The notes: generated by a model not told the origin, from the sequence alone. A stretch of DNA of 63,882 nt from Burkholderiales bacterium (GCA_947377275.1 CANCFV010000008.1:1-63882), one strand, 5' to 3'. Positions 25,404 to 35,091 are shown, counted from the first letter of the stretch. A program made the numbers and translations.

Positions 25404-28400
25404 CTAGCTGGACACAGCTTCAAGGTGAGACTGGACTTGCGTCAATGCAGCGGCAAAGGCCAACTCAAAGTGCTCGATGAGCGCTGGTGTCAAGGCCTTG
25501 TTGCCTGCGCTTGCCGCAGCCTCAAGGGTCTCACAGGCCTGACCCAAAGCCACGGCGCCAACCGACCTGGATGATGACTTCAGTTTGTGCGCCACAGCAC
25601 TGACAGTGCGTGGGTCGCTTGCCTGAACGGCTGAGCGCAGTTCCTTCACGTGTTGCTGCGCCGACGCGTCAAAGTCGGCCAACAGTTCGTTCAATACATC
25701 GGCATCGTCGCCGACTAATGATCGCAATACTTGAAGATTCAACACGTCCAGAGGGGTGGAGGCGACAGGCTTGTCTGCATGCTGGGGCTGTTGGGCTTGG
25801 GCGGGCATCCAAGCGTTCAAGGCACTGCGCAGCACGGGCAAAGACACGGGTTTGGTCAGGTACTCGTCGATGCCGATCTTGCGTGCCTGCTCAGCTTCAC
25901 TCTTCATGGCATTGGCTGTCAGTGCGAGGATGGGCAGGCGGCGTCCTGCGTGTGCCTGTGGGCCATTCTTTTGCTCTTCTTCTCGGATGATGCGAGTCAG
26001 CGCATAGCCGTCGAGTTCGGGCATGTGCAGGTCTGTCAGCAACATGGCATGCTGGCCGGACCGCCACAGCGCCAAGGCTTGAGCGCCATCGTTTGCAAAC
26101 TCTGCGGTGTGCCCAAGCAAGGCCAGTTGGCGCTTGAGCACGGCACGGTTCGTGGCATCGTCTTCAGCCACCAGAATCAAGCGGCCTTGTGTGTTCGATG
26201 TCCCCGGCAAGGGCGCGGCCGGATCCAGCCGCCACGTCTCGGCATGTGTTGTCACTGATGGCTCGATCGTTTGGCGGCCTGCCGCCACGCCCACGGCGCG
26301 CACAAAGTGCGCTCGTCGCAGCAGGTCGATGGCGATCACTGAAGGGGTGACGGTGCGTATCGATTCCCGTTGGCCATAGCCCACCCATAGCTCACGCTGC
26401 TTACCCTCGGCAGCGTCAGGCAAGGCGAGGGTATCGCAGGCGTCCGAGCCTGCACGCACCACCACGGCGGGCGCTTCCTGGGCAAGGGCAAACTGCTGAG
26501 CGTCGTGCAAAGTTTTGGCCTCGAACACGTCGGCGCCAGCGGCCTCAAGCCATTGCCGCAATTGCGCAGCAGGCAGGTCGGCGGCAGTCGCCAACACGCA
26601 TCGCAAGCCGGTCAAGGATGGTGCAGCGCGAGGGATCTCAGCATCGGTGGGCAGTGGCAATGTGAAGGTGAACTCAGAGCCCATGCCTGGCTCACTGTGC
26701 ACCGACATGCGCCCGCCCATCAAATCGACCAAACGTTTGCAGATCACCAGCCCCAAACCGGTGCCGCCAAAGCGCCGCGTGGTGGATACCTCGGCCTGCA
26801 TGAAGGGGGAGAACAAACGCGCAACGGTCTCAGTGCTCATGCCAATGCCGTTGTCGGTGACGCCAAACCGGATGCCATCGTCGTCAGTGCTCACGCGCAC
26901 CATCACCCTGCCCGGCAGGCCATCTTTGCGGGCGCTGAACTTGATGGCGTTGCCGATCAGGTTGTTCAGCAACTGGCGTACGCGCAGCGCGTCACCCATC
27001 AGCTTTTGCGTCAAGGAAATGTCCACCCAAACCGTCAGCTGCACACCGCGCTCAATGGCCAGAGGCATCAGGGCGCTACACACGCCTTCGGCCAGTTCGC
27101 TCACATCGAATGGCGCCACATCCAGGTCCATCCGGCCGGCTTCAATTTTTGAGAAGTCCAGGATGTCATCGATCAGCATCAGCAAGGCTTGGCCTGAATT
27201 GACGATGGTTCGCACAGCCTGCGACTGGTCTTCGGTGAGCGCGCTGTGGGTCAGCAACTCGGCCATGCCCACCACGCCATTCATGGGTGTGCGGATCTCG
27301 TGGCTCATGGCCGCCAGAAAGGCACTTTTGGCACGGGTTGCTGATTCGGCCTCTTCGGCACGAACGGCCAGCTCGTCATTGAGCTGCCCCATCTGCATCT
27401 CCGCTTGCTTCAGCGGTGTGATGTCGGTCACGAGAACGATGAAGCCTTGGACCACGCCGTCTACCCAGTGCGGGATGTAGTTGGCCATCACGTGGCTCAC
27501 GCTGCCGTCGGGTTTGGTCATCTGGCGCTGGAAGTGTTGCTCTTCGCCAGCCAGCGCGCCACGCACATGGTGTTCGTTGCGCTGATACAGATCGGGGCCC
27601 ATCAGTTCATCAATGCGGATGCCCTTCATCTGCCCGCGATCGAGCCCGAACCAGCTCCGGTACGCCTTGTTGGCGAAGCGGTTGCGCAGGTCGGTGCCCC
27701 AGTAGCCGATCATGCCTGGGATGTTGTCTGTGAGTTGCTGCAAGAAGTGCTCGGTGCGCATCAGGGCGTTGTTGGCTTGCGTCAATTGCTGCTGGGCAAC
27801 GTACAGCTCGTCAAGGTTGCGGCGCCGCTCAGTGACGTCGGTTTCGATGGCCACGAAGCCTGTGAGTTGACCGTCAGCGCTGCGCAGGGGCGAGATGTGC
27901 GTCTCCACCCAGTAGTCGCGTCCATGTTTGTCGCGGTTGCGCAGTTCGCACTGGTGGCTCTGGCCAGCATTGAGCGCATCGCGCAGGCGCCCCCGTTCAA
28001 CGGGGTCGGAGTGTTCGCTATGCAGCAACAGACCCGGCGATTTCCCGATGGCTTCTTCAGCCAGATAGCCAGTCAGGCGGGTGAAGCCTTCGTTGACCCA
28101 GCGGATGCGGCGATCGGTGTCGGCCACGATCACCGCATTGGTGGTGTAGCGCGCCAGCATGGCCATGGGTTCCAGCTGCGCGGCCAAAGCGGTTGCTTCG
28201 TCGCGGGCTGACTGAAGTTGCGCTTCAACCAGCTTCATGGCCGTGATGTCGGTGTCGATGGACATGAACCCGATGACCTGGCCTTCCGCGTTGACCGTCG
28301 GCTGCAAGTCCACCTTCATCCAGAAGGTGCGACCGTCTCTGGCTCGGTTGCACACCTCGGCAGTGACTGCATGGCCTTCACGCACGCCGGCTTCAAGCCG

Positions 28401-29678
28401 CTCATTCTCCGCTGGGTCCGTCAAGAGGGTGCCCACCAGCTCGCCCATGGTGCGTCCGATGGCATCCGGCAACGCATGGCCCGTCACCTGTGTGAACGCA
28501 GGGTTGACCCAAGTGATGCGGCCCTGGCGGTCCATCATCACAACGATATTCGATGTGTGTTCGACGATGCGGGCCAGGCCTTCGAGTTTGGCCGTGAGCA
28601 ACTGGGCGCGCACTTTGACATGGGTTCGCCAACTGGCCTGCATCCAGGCGCCCCAAGCCATCAGCGTGCTCAGGGCCAATCCCGATAAGACGACAACGAC
28701 GGTGGTCTGATGCGTATGGACTGCATCGAAGCTGGGTCGCGTCGTGGTGCGCAACGTGAAGGCCATGCCTCCCAACGATAGTGCTCGGGTGGTGCTGAAT
28801 CGACTCTTCCTATGGGTGTTAGCGGCAGAGGCAGATGAGGGCGGCATGTTGGCCGCTGCGGTGGCGTTGTGCCCGTCGTCATAGACCCGGCTTGCTTCGC
28901 TGGTGTCGGTACCCGCAAAGAGCTCTATGTCCAGTTCGCCTGAGACGTAATCGTCTATGCCTCGGACGAGGTCTTCAACCACGATGGGTGCGCTCAGCAG
29001 GCCTATCAAGGCGCGCTTGCGGTCTTCATCGCTGTTGAGTACGACGCCTTTTTTGTACACGGGCAGCAGCAACAGAAAACCGATGGGCTGACCTTGGTCC
29101 TGTAAAAGCCTTACGGGCACAGTCAGCGTGGGCTTGCCCGAAGCGATGGCTTGTTCGATGGTTGCGTACCGCTTGGCTTTGCCGCCCTCGTTGAAGCCCA
29201 TGGCTTCGTGCTCATCCAAAGCTTTGACGTACTTGATACCAGGCCGATCGCTCGCATCGCCATTTGCCTTGACGACCATGACGGGCGCCGTTTCGGCACG
29301 GACGGCCGCCGCGAACCGGTCCACATCCTCACGGTACACATTCTCGAGAAAGCCAATGCCAAGGACGCCCGGAAAATCTTGCATCAAATTGATCGACCCC
29401 AAATAGGTCTGAAGCTCATTCAGCCTCACATCCTCGCTGGCGTTGAACAATCCGCGGGCGCCTTTCAGGCCGTATTCGGGCAAAGTTAAGCGGCGCTGGG
29501 TTTCCACGGCGATGCGCTCACTCAGTCGCATGAACTCGGTCTGCGCGTCCGCTTCTTCTTCGCGGAACATGGCGCGACTGACCAGCGCCGTGAGTACCAG
29601 TCCCAGCAACAGAGCAAGTGTGGCCCAGCGCCAAGGCTGGGCGCGATCTGAGGCAGGAGGGGCAGGGACTATCGGCAT
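25404..29678 (-). CDS. Hybrid sensor histidine kinase: CHASE-PAS-PAS-PAS-HisKA-HATPase-REC-Hpt
   Basis: 1424 aa membrane-bound phosphorelay kinase. Helix 1 is at about 17-36, a periplasmic CHASE domain at about 60-250 (GVLGIGFLENVYREDVDRF) and helix 2 at about 325-345. Three PAS domains cover about 365-765. The dimerisation helix carries phospho-His793 in AAMSHEIRTPMNG. The ATPase N, G1 and G2 boxes are NLIGNAIKFS, VTDNGIGM and GGTGLGLVICKRL. A degenerate receiver-like segment (about 1030-1150) precedes a true receiver with Asp1216 (LLTDLHMPELDG) and LTKPVS; Hpt His1364 lies in VAHKLKSSSRS. There is no cognate output regulator beside it. The ligand is unknown. Confidence 0.93.
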   Translation of the reverse strand: MPIVPAPPASDRAQPWRWATLALLLGLVLTALVSRAMFREEEADAQTEFMRLSERIAVETQRRLTLPEYGLKGARGLFNASEDVRLNELQTYLGSINLMQDFPGVLGIGFLENVYREDVDRFAAAVRAETAPVMVVKANGDASDRPGIKYVKALDEHEAMGFNEGGKAKRYATIEQAIASGKPTLTVPVRLLQDQGQPIGFLLLLPVYKKGVVLNSDEDRKRALIGLLSAPIVVEDLVRGIDDYVSGELDIELFAGTDTSEASRVYDDGHNATAAANMPPSSASAANTHRKSRFSTTRALSLGGMAFTLRTTTRPSFDAVHTHQTTVVVVLSGLALSTLMAWGAWMQASWRTHVKVRAQLLTAKLEGLARIVEHTSNIVVMMDRQGRITWVNPAFTQVTGHALPDAIGRTMGELVGTLLTDPAENERLEAGVREGHAVTAEVCNRARDGRTFWMKVDLQPTVNAEGQVIGFMSIDTDITAMKLVEAQLQSARDEATALAAQLEPMAMLARYTTNAVIVADTDRRIRWVNEGFTRLTGYLAEEAIGKSPGLLLHSEHSDPVERGRLRDALNAGQSHQCELRNRDKHGRDYWVETHISPLRSADGQLTGFVAIETDVTERRRNLDELYVAQQQLTQANNALMRTEHFLQQLTDNIPGMIGYWGTDLRNRFANKAYRSWFGLDRGQMKGIRIDELMGPDLYQRNEHHVRGALAGEEQHFQRQMTKPDGSVSHVMANYIPHWVDGVVQGFIVLVTDITPLKQAEMQMGQLNDELAVRAEEAESATRAKSAFLAAMSHEIRTPMNGVVGMAELLTHSALTEDQSQAVRTIVNSGQALLMLIDDILDFSKIEAGRMDLDVAPFDVSELAEGVCSALMPLAIERGVQLTVWVDISLTQKLMGDALRVRQLLNNLIGNAIKFSARKDGLPGRVMVRVSTDDDGIRFGVTDNGIGMSTETVARLFSPFMQAEVSTTRRFGGTGLGLVICKRLVDLMGGRMSVHSEPGMGSEFTFTLPLPTDAEIPRAAPSLTGLRCVLATAADLPAAQLRQWLEAAGADVFEAKTLHDAQQFALAQEAPAVVVRAGSDACDTLALPDAAEGKQRELWVGYGQRESIRTVTPSVIAIDLLRRAHFVRAVGVAAGRQTIEPSVTTHAETWRLDPAAPLPGTSNTQGRLILVAEDDATNRAVLKRQLALLGHTAEFANDGAQALALWRSGQHAMLLTDLHMPELDGYALTRIIREEEQKNGPQAHAGRRLPILALTANAMKSEAEQARKIGIDEYLTKPVSLPVLRSALNAWMPAQAQQPQHADKPVASTPLDVLNLQVLRSLVGDDADVLNELLADFDASAQQHVKELRSAVQASDPRTVSAVAHKLKSSSRSVGAVALGQACETLEAAASAGNKALTPALIEHFELAFAAALTQVQSHLEAVSS

Positions 29679-30242
29679 AAATTGGGGTGTGGTGACAGTG
29701 CTGGAACTAAAAGCCTCTGCACGTCATGCAGCGCCATGTTTGCCTTCATTGCCACCCCGTTACGGACTGTTTGTTTATCTGTTGTTGATGCTGTCGTGCT
29801 GTTGATTCGCGGCCATCAGATGGGTCTGTGATCTGAAACATCTGCGCGATATTTCGGCGCATCACGCCGGAGACTTGATGCCGAAAATCGACATCAGCGA
29901 ATAAATTTGATGCAGATCGAATAAATCTGCTGGGCTTGCTTCCCCTCGCCTGGTTCGAAAGATGCCTCCGGCCCAGCTTGATCGGCACATCTGCCGTCAT
30001 CGAGCTGCGAAAGCGCTGGTCCACTGAAAAAAGCGCATCGGGGGCGATGCTGAGGCCATGCGGCAGCGCGCGCCCGCTTCATCGCGCTGGACGCGCAGCC
30101 ATCCATGAACTCGCCGGAGCGGTATCGCTGCAAAGCCGTGGACGACAGGGCAGCGATACCGTGAGCAGGCTTAGGTAAGAGGCGACGGCGGCACGTCAGT
30201 CAATGGCAACGAACAAGGCGTGACATTGACATTTCGTACCGG
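29679..30242. other. 564-bp non-coding stretch
   Basis: No convincing gene on either strand. The notable element is an AT-rich repeat at 29898-29930: CGAATAAAT twice, the second copy forming the loop of a GCAGAT / ATCTGC hairpin. The kinase promoter should lie within its left part. Confidence 0.55.
29912..29930. repeat. Inverted repeat GCAGAT-N7-ATCTGC with a neighbouring direct repeat
   Basis: 6-bp arms around the 7-base CGAATAA. The CGAATAAAT word also occurs 20 bp to the left (29898-29906). It may be an operator or small hairpin in the non-coding stretch upstream of the hybrid kinase; no partner is known. Confidence 0.4.
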
Positions 30243-31772
30243 TCAACGCACAGCGGACGGACGGGACGTGGCTGGGCGAGATGCCTTTTGGCCGTGCCTG
30301 GCCAACAGCGCCGTTGTGATGCGCGCGTAGTCACGAGGATCCACTGGCGCGAGCCATTGCTTGAAACGCACCAGCGGTGAAAGCGGCAGCTTCAGGTCAT
30401 CGAGCAACTCGTCGATGTGGTGCACAGAAAACGGGATGATGTTGGTGCCCTTGGAGTGCTTGCCATTCGTGCGCTCCTCCATCCAGGCCAAGCGCTCTGC
30501 GACCGTCGCACGTTGCTGTGCTTCTGACGGCAGCTTGAGCTTGTGGCCCAACAGATCGGCCAACCACAGGGCACCCACTTCGGCGTTCAGTTGGCTGAAG
30601 AACGACGAGTTGTAGCCATTGAAGGACAAGCCCTTCAAGCCGATGGGCACCATGGATCGGTAGAGCAGGAAGTTGCCGTTTTCGTCGGTGATGCTGCGCA
30701 TGACCTCAGGTGACAAGAAGGGCACACTTTGGTGCCAGCCCGTTCCGCAGATGACGAGATCGGCGCGCACGGTTTCCCCGGTCGACAGCTTGGCCCAGCG
30801 CTGACCGTCCTGCACCCACAAACGTTGAACGCTGGCATTGCGTGCCACCTTGATGCGCCCCGCCGCCACACTCTCATAGAAGCCTTCGGTGACCAAACTG
30901 ACGGTGCTGCGCGCAATGGACTCGAAGGGCAGCTCGGGCAGCAAGTTCAGTTGCTTCAACTTGCACTGGTAGGTCACGACAGCCTGTACCGAACTCAGCA
31001 TGGAGTCGCGCATGGGCTTGCCGACGCCGTGCAAAAAGCGCTCAAAGCCCCTCAGGCGGATGTAGCGAAACAGGCCCTCACCCAATCGCGTGAGCAGCAG
31101 GTGCTTGTAGTTCAGCACGTTCATCAATTTCTTGGGCACCTTCCAGATCAGGCTGCGTGCCACCACCGTCATGCTGGCCGTGGTGCTCGACAGAGACTGG
31201 GCCACATCGCAAGATGATTTGCCATAGCCGATCACCAGCACATGCTTGCCCTTGGCCTCATCCAAGTTGGTGAACTCACTGGTGTGGCAGACACGACCAC
31301 CGGCCGCGACAAACTCGGCGGCGCCAGGGTATTCGGGCACCATCGGCTGCGAAAAAATGCCGTTGCACACGATGAGCTGATCATAGGTTTGCGTGCTCAA
31401 TGGGCCATCTGGCTGGTCGGCAGAGACCACGCTCACTTCCCACCTGCCGTCGCCAACGGGGCGGCTTGCCATCACCTGTGTGCGCAGGTGGATGTGGGGC
31501 ATCAATTCAAAGTGCTTTGCGTAGGCATCCAGATAGCGCTGCACCTGCTCGCCGCTGGGCCACTCAGGGTAATCGGCTGGGTACGGGAAGTCTGACAGGG
31601 CATACGTGGACCGCACGTTCTGCGTGGTCAGCCCCGGATAGCGGCGGGAGCGACTCCACACCCCGCCAACGTCGGCCTCCTTCTCAAAGACGGTGACCCG
31701 ATGACCAAATGCCTTCAAGACCTTGGCCGCACTCAAGCCGGCGAAGCCAGCACCCACGATGCAAATATCCAT
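30243..31772 (-). CDS. Flavin-containing monooxygenase
   Basis: 509 aa from the ATG at 31772, which puts the FAD fingerprint VGAGFAGLSAAKVLK at the N-terminus; the frame extends to 31829. The NADPH motif is VIGYGKSSCDVAQSL. The FMO signature FxGxxxHxxxF is present as AxGxxxHxxxF (AAGGRVCHTSEF), with Ala replacing the first Phe. VGGVWSRSRRYPGLTTQN is typical of FMO enzymes that oxidise N, S or ketone groups. Divergent from the SDR-porin pair, at the edge of the aromatic cluster. Substrate unknown. Confidence 0.85.
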   Translation of the reverse strand: MDICIVGAGFAGLSAAKVLKAFGHRVTVFEKEADVGGVWSRSRRYPGLTTQNVRSTYALSDFPYPADYPEWPSGEQVQRYLDAYAKHFELMPHIHLRTQVMASRPVGDGRWEVSVVSADQPDGPLSTQTYDQLIVCNGIFSQPMVPEYPGAAEFVAAGGRVCHTSEFTNLDEAKGKHVLVIGYGKSSCDVAQSLSSTTASMTVVARSLIWKVPKKLMNVLNYKHLLLTRLGEGLFRYIRLRGFERFLHGVGKPMRDSMLSSVQAVVTYQCKLKQLNLLPELPFESIARSTVSLVTEGFYESVAAGRIKVARNASVQRLWVQDGQRWAKLSTGETVRADLVICGTGWHQSVPFLSPEVMRSITDENGNFLLYRSMVPIGLKGLSFNGYNSSFFSQLNAEVGALWLADLLGHKLKLPSEAQQRATVAERLAWMEERTNGKHSKGTNIIPFSVHHIDELLDDLKLPLSPLVRFKQWLAPVDPRDYARITTALLARHGQKASRPATSRPSAVR

Positions 31773-32044
31773 GACATACCTTGCCGTTGTTGAAAGCACA
31801 TGAGCGATGTGCACGGGACTCAGTATCAAAGTGCGTTCACCCGATCACTATCCAGTTTTGGCGCTGCCTGTGCGGCAAGCGCACTCATCGCATTTGTGGG
31901 CCGGCACGAGCGCATGGGCATCGGAACAGGCACGCCGCATGAGCGCACTTTGCGGATAGGCGATGCCACAAGCGGCTAGAGCAGCGTGGGGCATTTGTCG
32001 ATCATCAAGGCATGGCGACGACGTTTGTGATCACGCCTCTTGAT

Positions 32045-32049
32045 AAGGA
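32045..32049 (+). promoter_or_regulatory. Ribosome binding site deciding the SDR start
   Basis: AAGGA ends directly at an in-frame ATG at 32050 (zero spacing) but lies six bases from the next ATG at 32056. The second is therefore the probable start. Confidence 0.75.
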
Positions 32050-32055
32050 ATGTCC

Positions 32056-32844
32056 ATGAAAGGTCTTGAAGGCAAAGTGGCCATCGTCACTGGCGGTGCC
32101 ACATTGATTGGTGCCGCTGTGGTGGTGAGCCTGAAGGCAGCCGGCGCCAAGGTGGCTGTGTTTGACATTGACGAAGCTGGCGGTCAGGCCGTGGCTGAGG
32201 CCAGCGGCGATGAGGTCGCCTTCTGGCCGATCAACATCAGCGACGACGAACAGATCACCCAAGGCCTGGCGGCCGTGCAGGCACGCTTTGGCCGCATCGA
32301 CCTGCTGGTCAACCTGGCCTGTACTTACCTGGACGACGGCCCGCTATCGGGCCGCTCAGATTGGCAGACGGCACTCAATGTGAACGTGATCAGCGCCGTG
32401 ATGATGGCCCGCGCCGTGCGCCCATTGATGGTCGAGGCGGGTGGCGGCGCCATCGTCAACTTCACCAGCATCTCGTCAAACGTGGCGCAAACCGGGCGCT
32501 GGCTCTACCCCGTTTCTAAAGCCGCGCTGGTGCAAGTCACCCGCAGCTTGGCGATGGACTTCGCAGCAGACCGCATCCGTGTGAACTCGGTGTCGCCGGG
32601 CTGGACCTGGTCGCGCGTGATCGGCGAGGTCTCAGGCGGTGATCGCGCCAAGGCAGATGCCGTGGCCGCCGACTACCACCTGCTGGGGCGCCTGGGCGAG
32701 CCGTCAGAGGTGGCCGAAGTCGTCGCCTTCTTGCTGTCTGACCACGCGAGTTTCGTGACCGGTGCCGACTACGCCGTCGATGGCGGCTACTCGGCCATGG
32801 GCCCAGAACAGGCCGTGCCCGCCATCCCCAGGCTCATGGCCTGA
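32056..32844 (+). CDS. Short-chain dehydrogenase/reductase (possible dihydrodiol dehydrogenase)
   Basis: 262 aa. Cofactor motif VTGGATLIGAAVVVSLK (the usual GxGIG is altered to GATLIG), catalytic Ser in NFTSISSN, Tyr-Lys in YPVSKAA and GGYSAMGPEQ near the end. NNAG is replaced by NLAC. Chosen start has AAGGA at proper distance. It is followed 53 bp later by a MetA-type outer-membrane protein gene and lies in the same direction as the Rieske dioxygenase genes. Dehydrogenation of a cis-dihydrodiol made by that oxygenase is a reasonable but unproven role. Confidence 0.83.
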   Translation: MKGLEGKVAIVTGGATLIGAAVVVSLKAAGAKVAVFDIDEAGGQAVAEASGDEVAFWPINISDDEQITQGLAAVQARFGRIDLLVNLACTYLDDGPLSGRSDWQTALNVNVISAVMMARAVRPLMVEAGGGAIVNFTSISSNVAQTGRWLYPVSKAALVQVTRSLAMDFAADRIRVNSVSPGWTWSRVIGEVSGGDRAKADAVAADYHLLGRLGEPSEVAEVVAFLLSDHASFVTGADYAVDGGYSAMGPEQAVPAIPRLMA

Positions 32845-32897
32845 ACACCCCTTTCTTTGAGTTTCAACTGTTTGGTTCAACCCTGGAGTAAAGCAAG

Positions 32898-33806
32898 ATG
32901 ACATCGACTTCACGACTCGCCGCCCGCAGTGTGGCAATTGCTGCGGCCCTGGTCAGTGCACAACTGTTCAGCACCACAGCCCACGCCACAGAAGGCAGCG
33001 GCCTTGGCGTCTACCCCGACGGCTTGGAAAACTTCTTGTCGGGCGCCTTGCCACCCCCCGGTGTGCATGCCTTGGTGTATGCCGGCCAGGGCAGCTACGA
33101 CAAGCTGCTCAACAACAGTGGCGACCGCGCTGGTCCACCTGACTTCAAAGTCGATGTTGGCCTGGTCGTGCCGCGGGTGGTCTGGGTTACCAGCCAGACC
33201 GTGCTGGGCGGGCAATTGGCCTTTGAAGCGCTGCTGCCGGTGCTCGACGTGAAGGTCACGGCAGGTGGTGCAAATTTTTCAAAGACCGGCCTGGGTGACG
33301 CCATTGTGGGCGCGGCGCTTGGCTATCACCACTCACCCTCACTGCACTCGGTGTTTGGTGTTGATGTCTACCTGCCCACAGGCCAGTACGACAAAACAAA
33401 TCCAGCCAGCTTGGGCAAGAACATCTGGGCCATTCAACCCATCGTGGCCGTCAGCCGCATTGACCCCGCTGGCTGGAATGCCGACATGAAACTGATGTGG
33501 GACATCAATGGCCGCAACAGCGCCACAGACACGCGCTCAGGCCAGGCCTTGCACGCCGATCTCGACGCGGGCTGGGGGCTTGGCAATGGCTGGGTGTTGG
33601 GCGTGGCCGGGCACATCTTCCAGCAGTTCACCGACGACGCCGGCCCGAACGCTGGCAGCGGCAAAGCCAGCGCCATGGGCTTTGGTCCCTCGCTGCGCTA
33701 CATGAGCGGGCCTTGGTTGATCACGGCCAAGTGGCAAAACGAGTTCAATGTGCGCAACCGCCCTGAAGGCCAGCAGCTCTTGCTGAAAGCTTCATTGCCG
33801 TTCTGA
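32898..33806 (+). CDS. Phenol_MetA_deg-family outer-membrane protein
   Basis: 302 aa. Signal peptide of about 30 residues ending TTAHA-TEGS. The mature start TEGSGLGVYPDGLENFLSGA followed by LPPPG is the hallmark of the family found in meta-cleavage and aromatic gene clusters. It continues as a beta-barrel and ends in LLKASLPF with a terminal Phe. Expected to be an outer-membrane channel for hydrophobic or aromatic substrates. Probably cotranscribed with the SDR gene. Confidence 0.88.
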   Translation: MTSTSRLAARSVAIAAALVSAQLFSTTAHATEGSGLGVYPDGLENFLSGALPPPGVHALVYAGQGSYDKLLNNSGDRAGPPDFKVDVGLVVPRVVWVTSQTVLGGQLAFEALLPVLDVKVTAGGANFSKTGLGDAIVGAALGYHHSPSLHSVFGVDVYLPTGQYDKTNPASLGKNIWAIQPIVAVSRIDPAGWNADMKLMWDINGRNSATDTRSGQALHADLDAGWGLGNGWVLGVAGHIFQQFTDDAGPNAGSGKASAMGFGPSLRYMSGPWLITAKWQNEFNVRNRPEGQQLLLKASLPF

Positions 33807-33819
33807 TCGCGTAGGAGAG

Positions 33820-33844
33820 CGCCGGCGACGCCATGTCGCCGGCG
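33820..33844. terminator. Hairpin between convergent genes
   Basis: Perfect 10-bp GC-rich stem CGCCGGCGAC / GTCGCCGGCG with a 5-base loop, in the 45 bp between the barrel gene and the convergent AraC gene. No T-tract; likely works as a two-way transcription barrier. Confidence 0.6.
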
Positions 33845-33851
33845 GATCTGA

Positions 33852-34862
33852 TCAATGCCGGCGCAAGGTATCGCTTGGCGACTCGCCATGGCGAGCCTTG
33901 TATTCGGCGCTGAATCGGCCCAGGTGGGTGAAGCCCCAGCGCATGGCCACTCCGGACACACTCGTGCCTTGGCCCACCGCCAGCAAATCGCCTCGGGCTT
34001 GATCCAGGCGCAGGTTGCGCAGATAGAGCATCGGGCTGACACCGCAATACTCTTGGAAGCCCGCGTACAAGCCTCGCACGCTGACCCCCGCCACCTCGGC
34101 CAGGCGTTCGGCCGAAACCGGTTCGTGCACATGTGCCTGCAGGTATTCCTGGACACGGTGCACATGCCGCGGAAGCACAGCCTTGCGCGGGGACAAGCCC
34201 GTGTCTTTGTGGTTATGGTCTTGCTCGGCCAGCAAGGTGGCCGCCACAAGCTCTTGCACATGCGCGAGCATCATGCGGTGAGAGCCCGTCGACAAGTCGT
34301 GCTCGGCGCAATCGACCAGCAAGCGCAGCACGCACTGCCAGGCCGAGCTGCTTTGCCATGCGAAGTCAGGGCGAAAGCGCAAGGCCTCTCGCAAAGGATG
34401 GCCCAGCTGGGCAGACAGCATGCGCTCCATGAAGGACCGCGAGATGCGCACCATGAGTTGATCGCAATCGGCGCTCCAACGCATGCGAAGCGCCTGGTCC
34501 GGGCTGGCGATGCACGCGTGGCCTTGGGTCGACACGGTGTGCGCGTCGCCGTGCTGCATCTCGGCATGGCCCTGCAAGGGCATCATGATCAAAAAGAAGT
34601 CTTGCAGTGGGCCTGGGTTGATGTCGACTTCAGCGCCGTAGCAAAGGCGGTTCAAGCTGACCTCACCCAAGCCCATGTGGTGCATGCGTGCATCAACGCG
34701 TGCACGGCCCTGGACCGGCAAGAGCTCATGCTGCTTCATCACCTGCCCGACCATCGACCGAGTCTCGTCCAGATCCCGCGAAGCGAAAAGCCTGTGTGCA
34801 TTGGTGTGCAACATCGCGCGCTGAAGCGGTGCGATGGCTGCCGATGCAAAGGCTGTGGTCAT
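33852..34862 (-). CDS. AraC/XylS-family transcriptional regulator (AndR-like)
   Basis: 336 aa from the ATG at 34862; a TTG at 34892 is an alternative. The N-terminal two thirds match the AraC-binding-like domain of XylS-type regulators (DFFLIMMPLQGHAEMQHGD). The C-terminal AraC DNA-binding region has two helix-turn-helices: SAERLAEVAGVSVRGLYAGF and VSGVAMRWGFTHLGRFSAEY. It is divergent from the dioxygenase operon with 229 bp between starts. An AraC-type AndR regulates the and operon of Burkholderia, so control of this dioxygenase is likely, with the aromatic substrate as effector. Confidence 0.88.
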   Translation of the reverse strand: MTTAFASAAIAPLQRAMLHTNAHRLFASRDLDETRSMVGQVMKQHELLPVQGRARVDARMHHMGLGEVSLNRLCYGAEVDINPGPLQDFFLIMMPLQGHAEMQHGDAHTVSTQGHACIASPDQALRMRWSADCDQLMVRISRSFMERMLSAQLGHPLREALRFRPDFAWQSSSAWQCVLRLLVDCAEHDLSTGSHRMMLAHVQELVAATLLAEQDHNHKDTGLSPRKAVLPRHVHRVQEYLQAHVHEPVSAERLAEVAGVSVRGLYAGFQEYCGVSPMLYLRNLRLDQARGDLLAVGQGTSVSGVAMRWGFTHLGRFSAEYKARHGESPSDTLRRH

Positions 34863-35091
34863 GGGCTGTTTTGAAAACTGACGTGTTGACAAGGATCACG
34901 CAAAGTGCATGCCAGAGTGCCCAGCCTGAGCGCGCTAGCGGGCTCAAATCGCAGGGTGGCCGTGAAGCTGGGCTTGCGTGCGACCCCAGCGATAACTGGA
35001 CAAGCCACGCAAGCCCATGCCGAAATCGGATGGCCGGTCAAGGCGGCAACTTTCACACTGAGCGCATCTCATCCAGATCGGAGCCCTCAAA

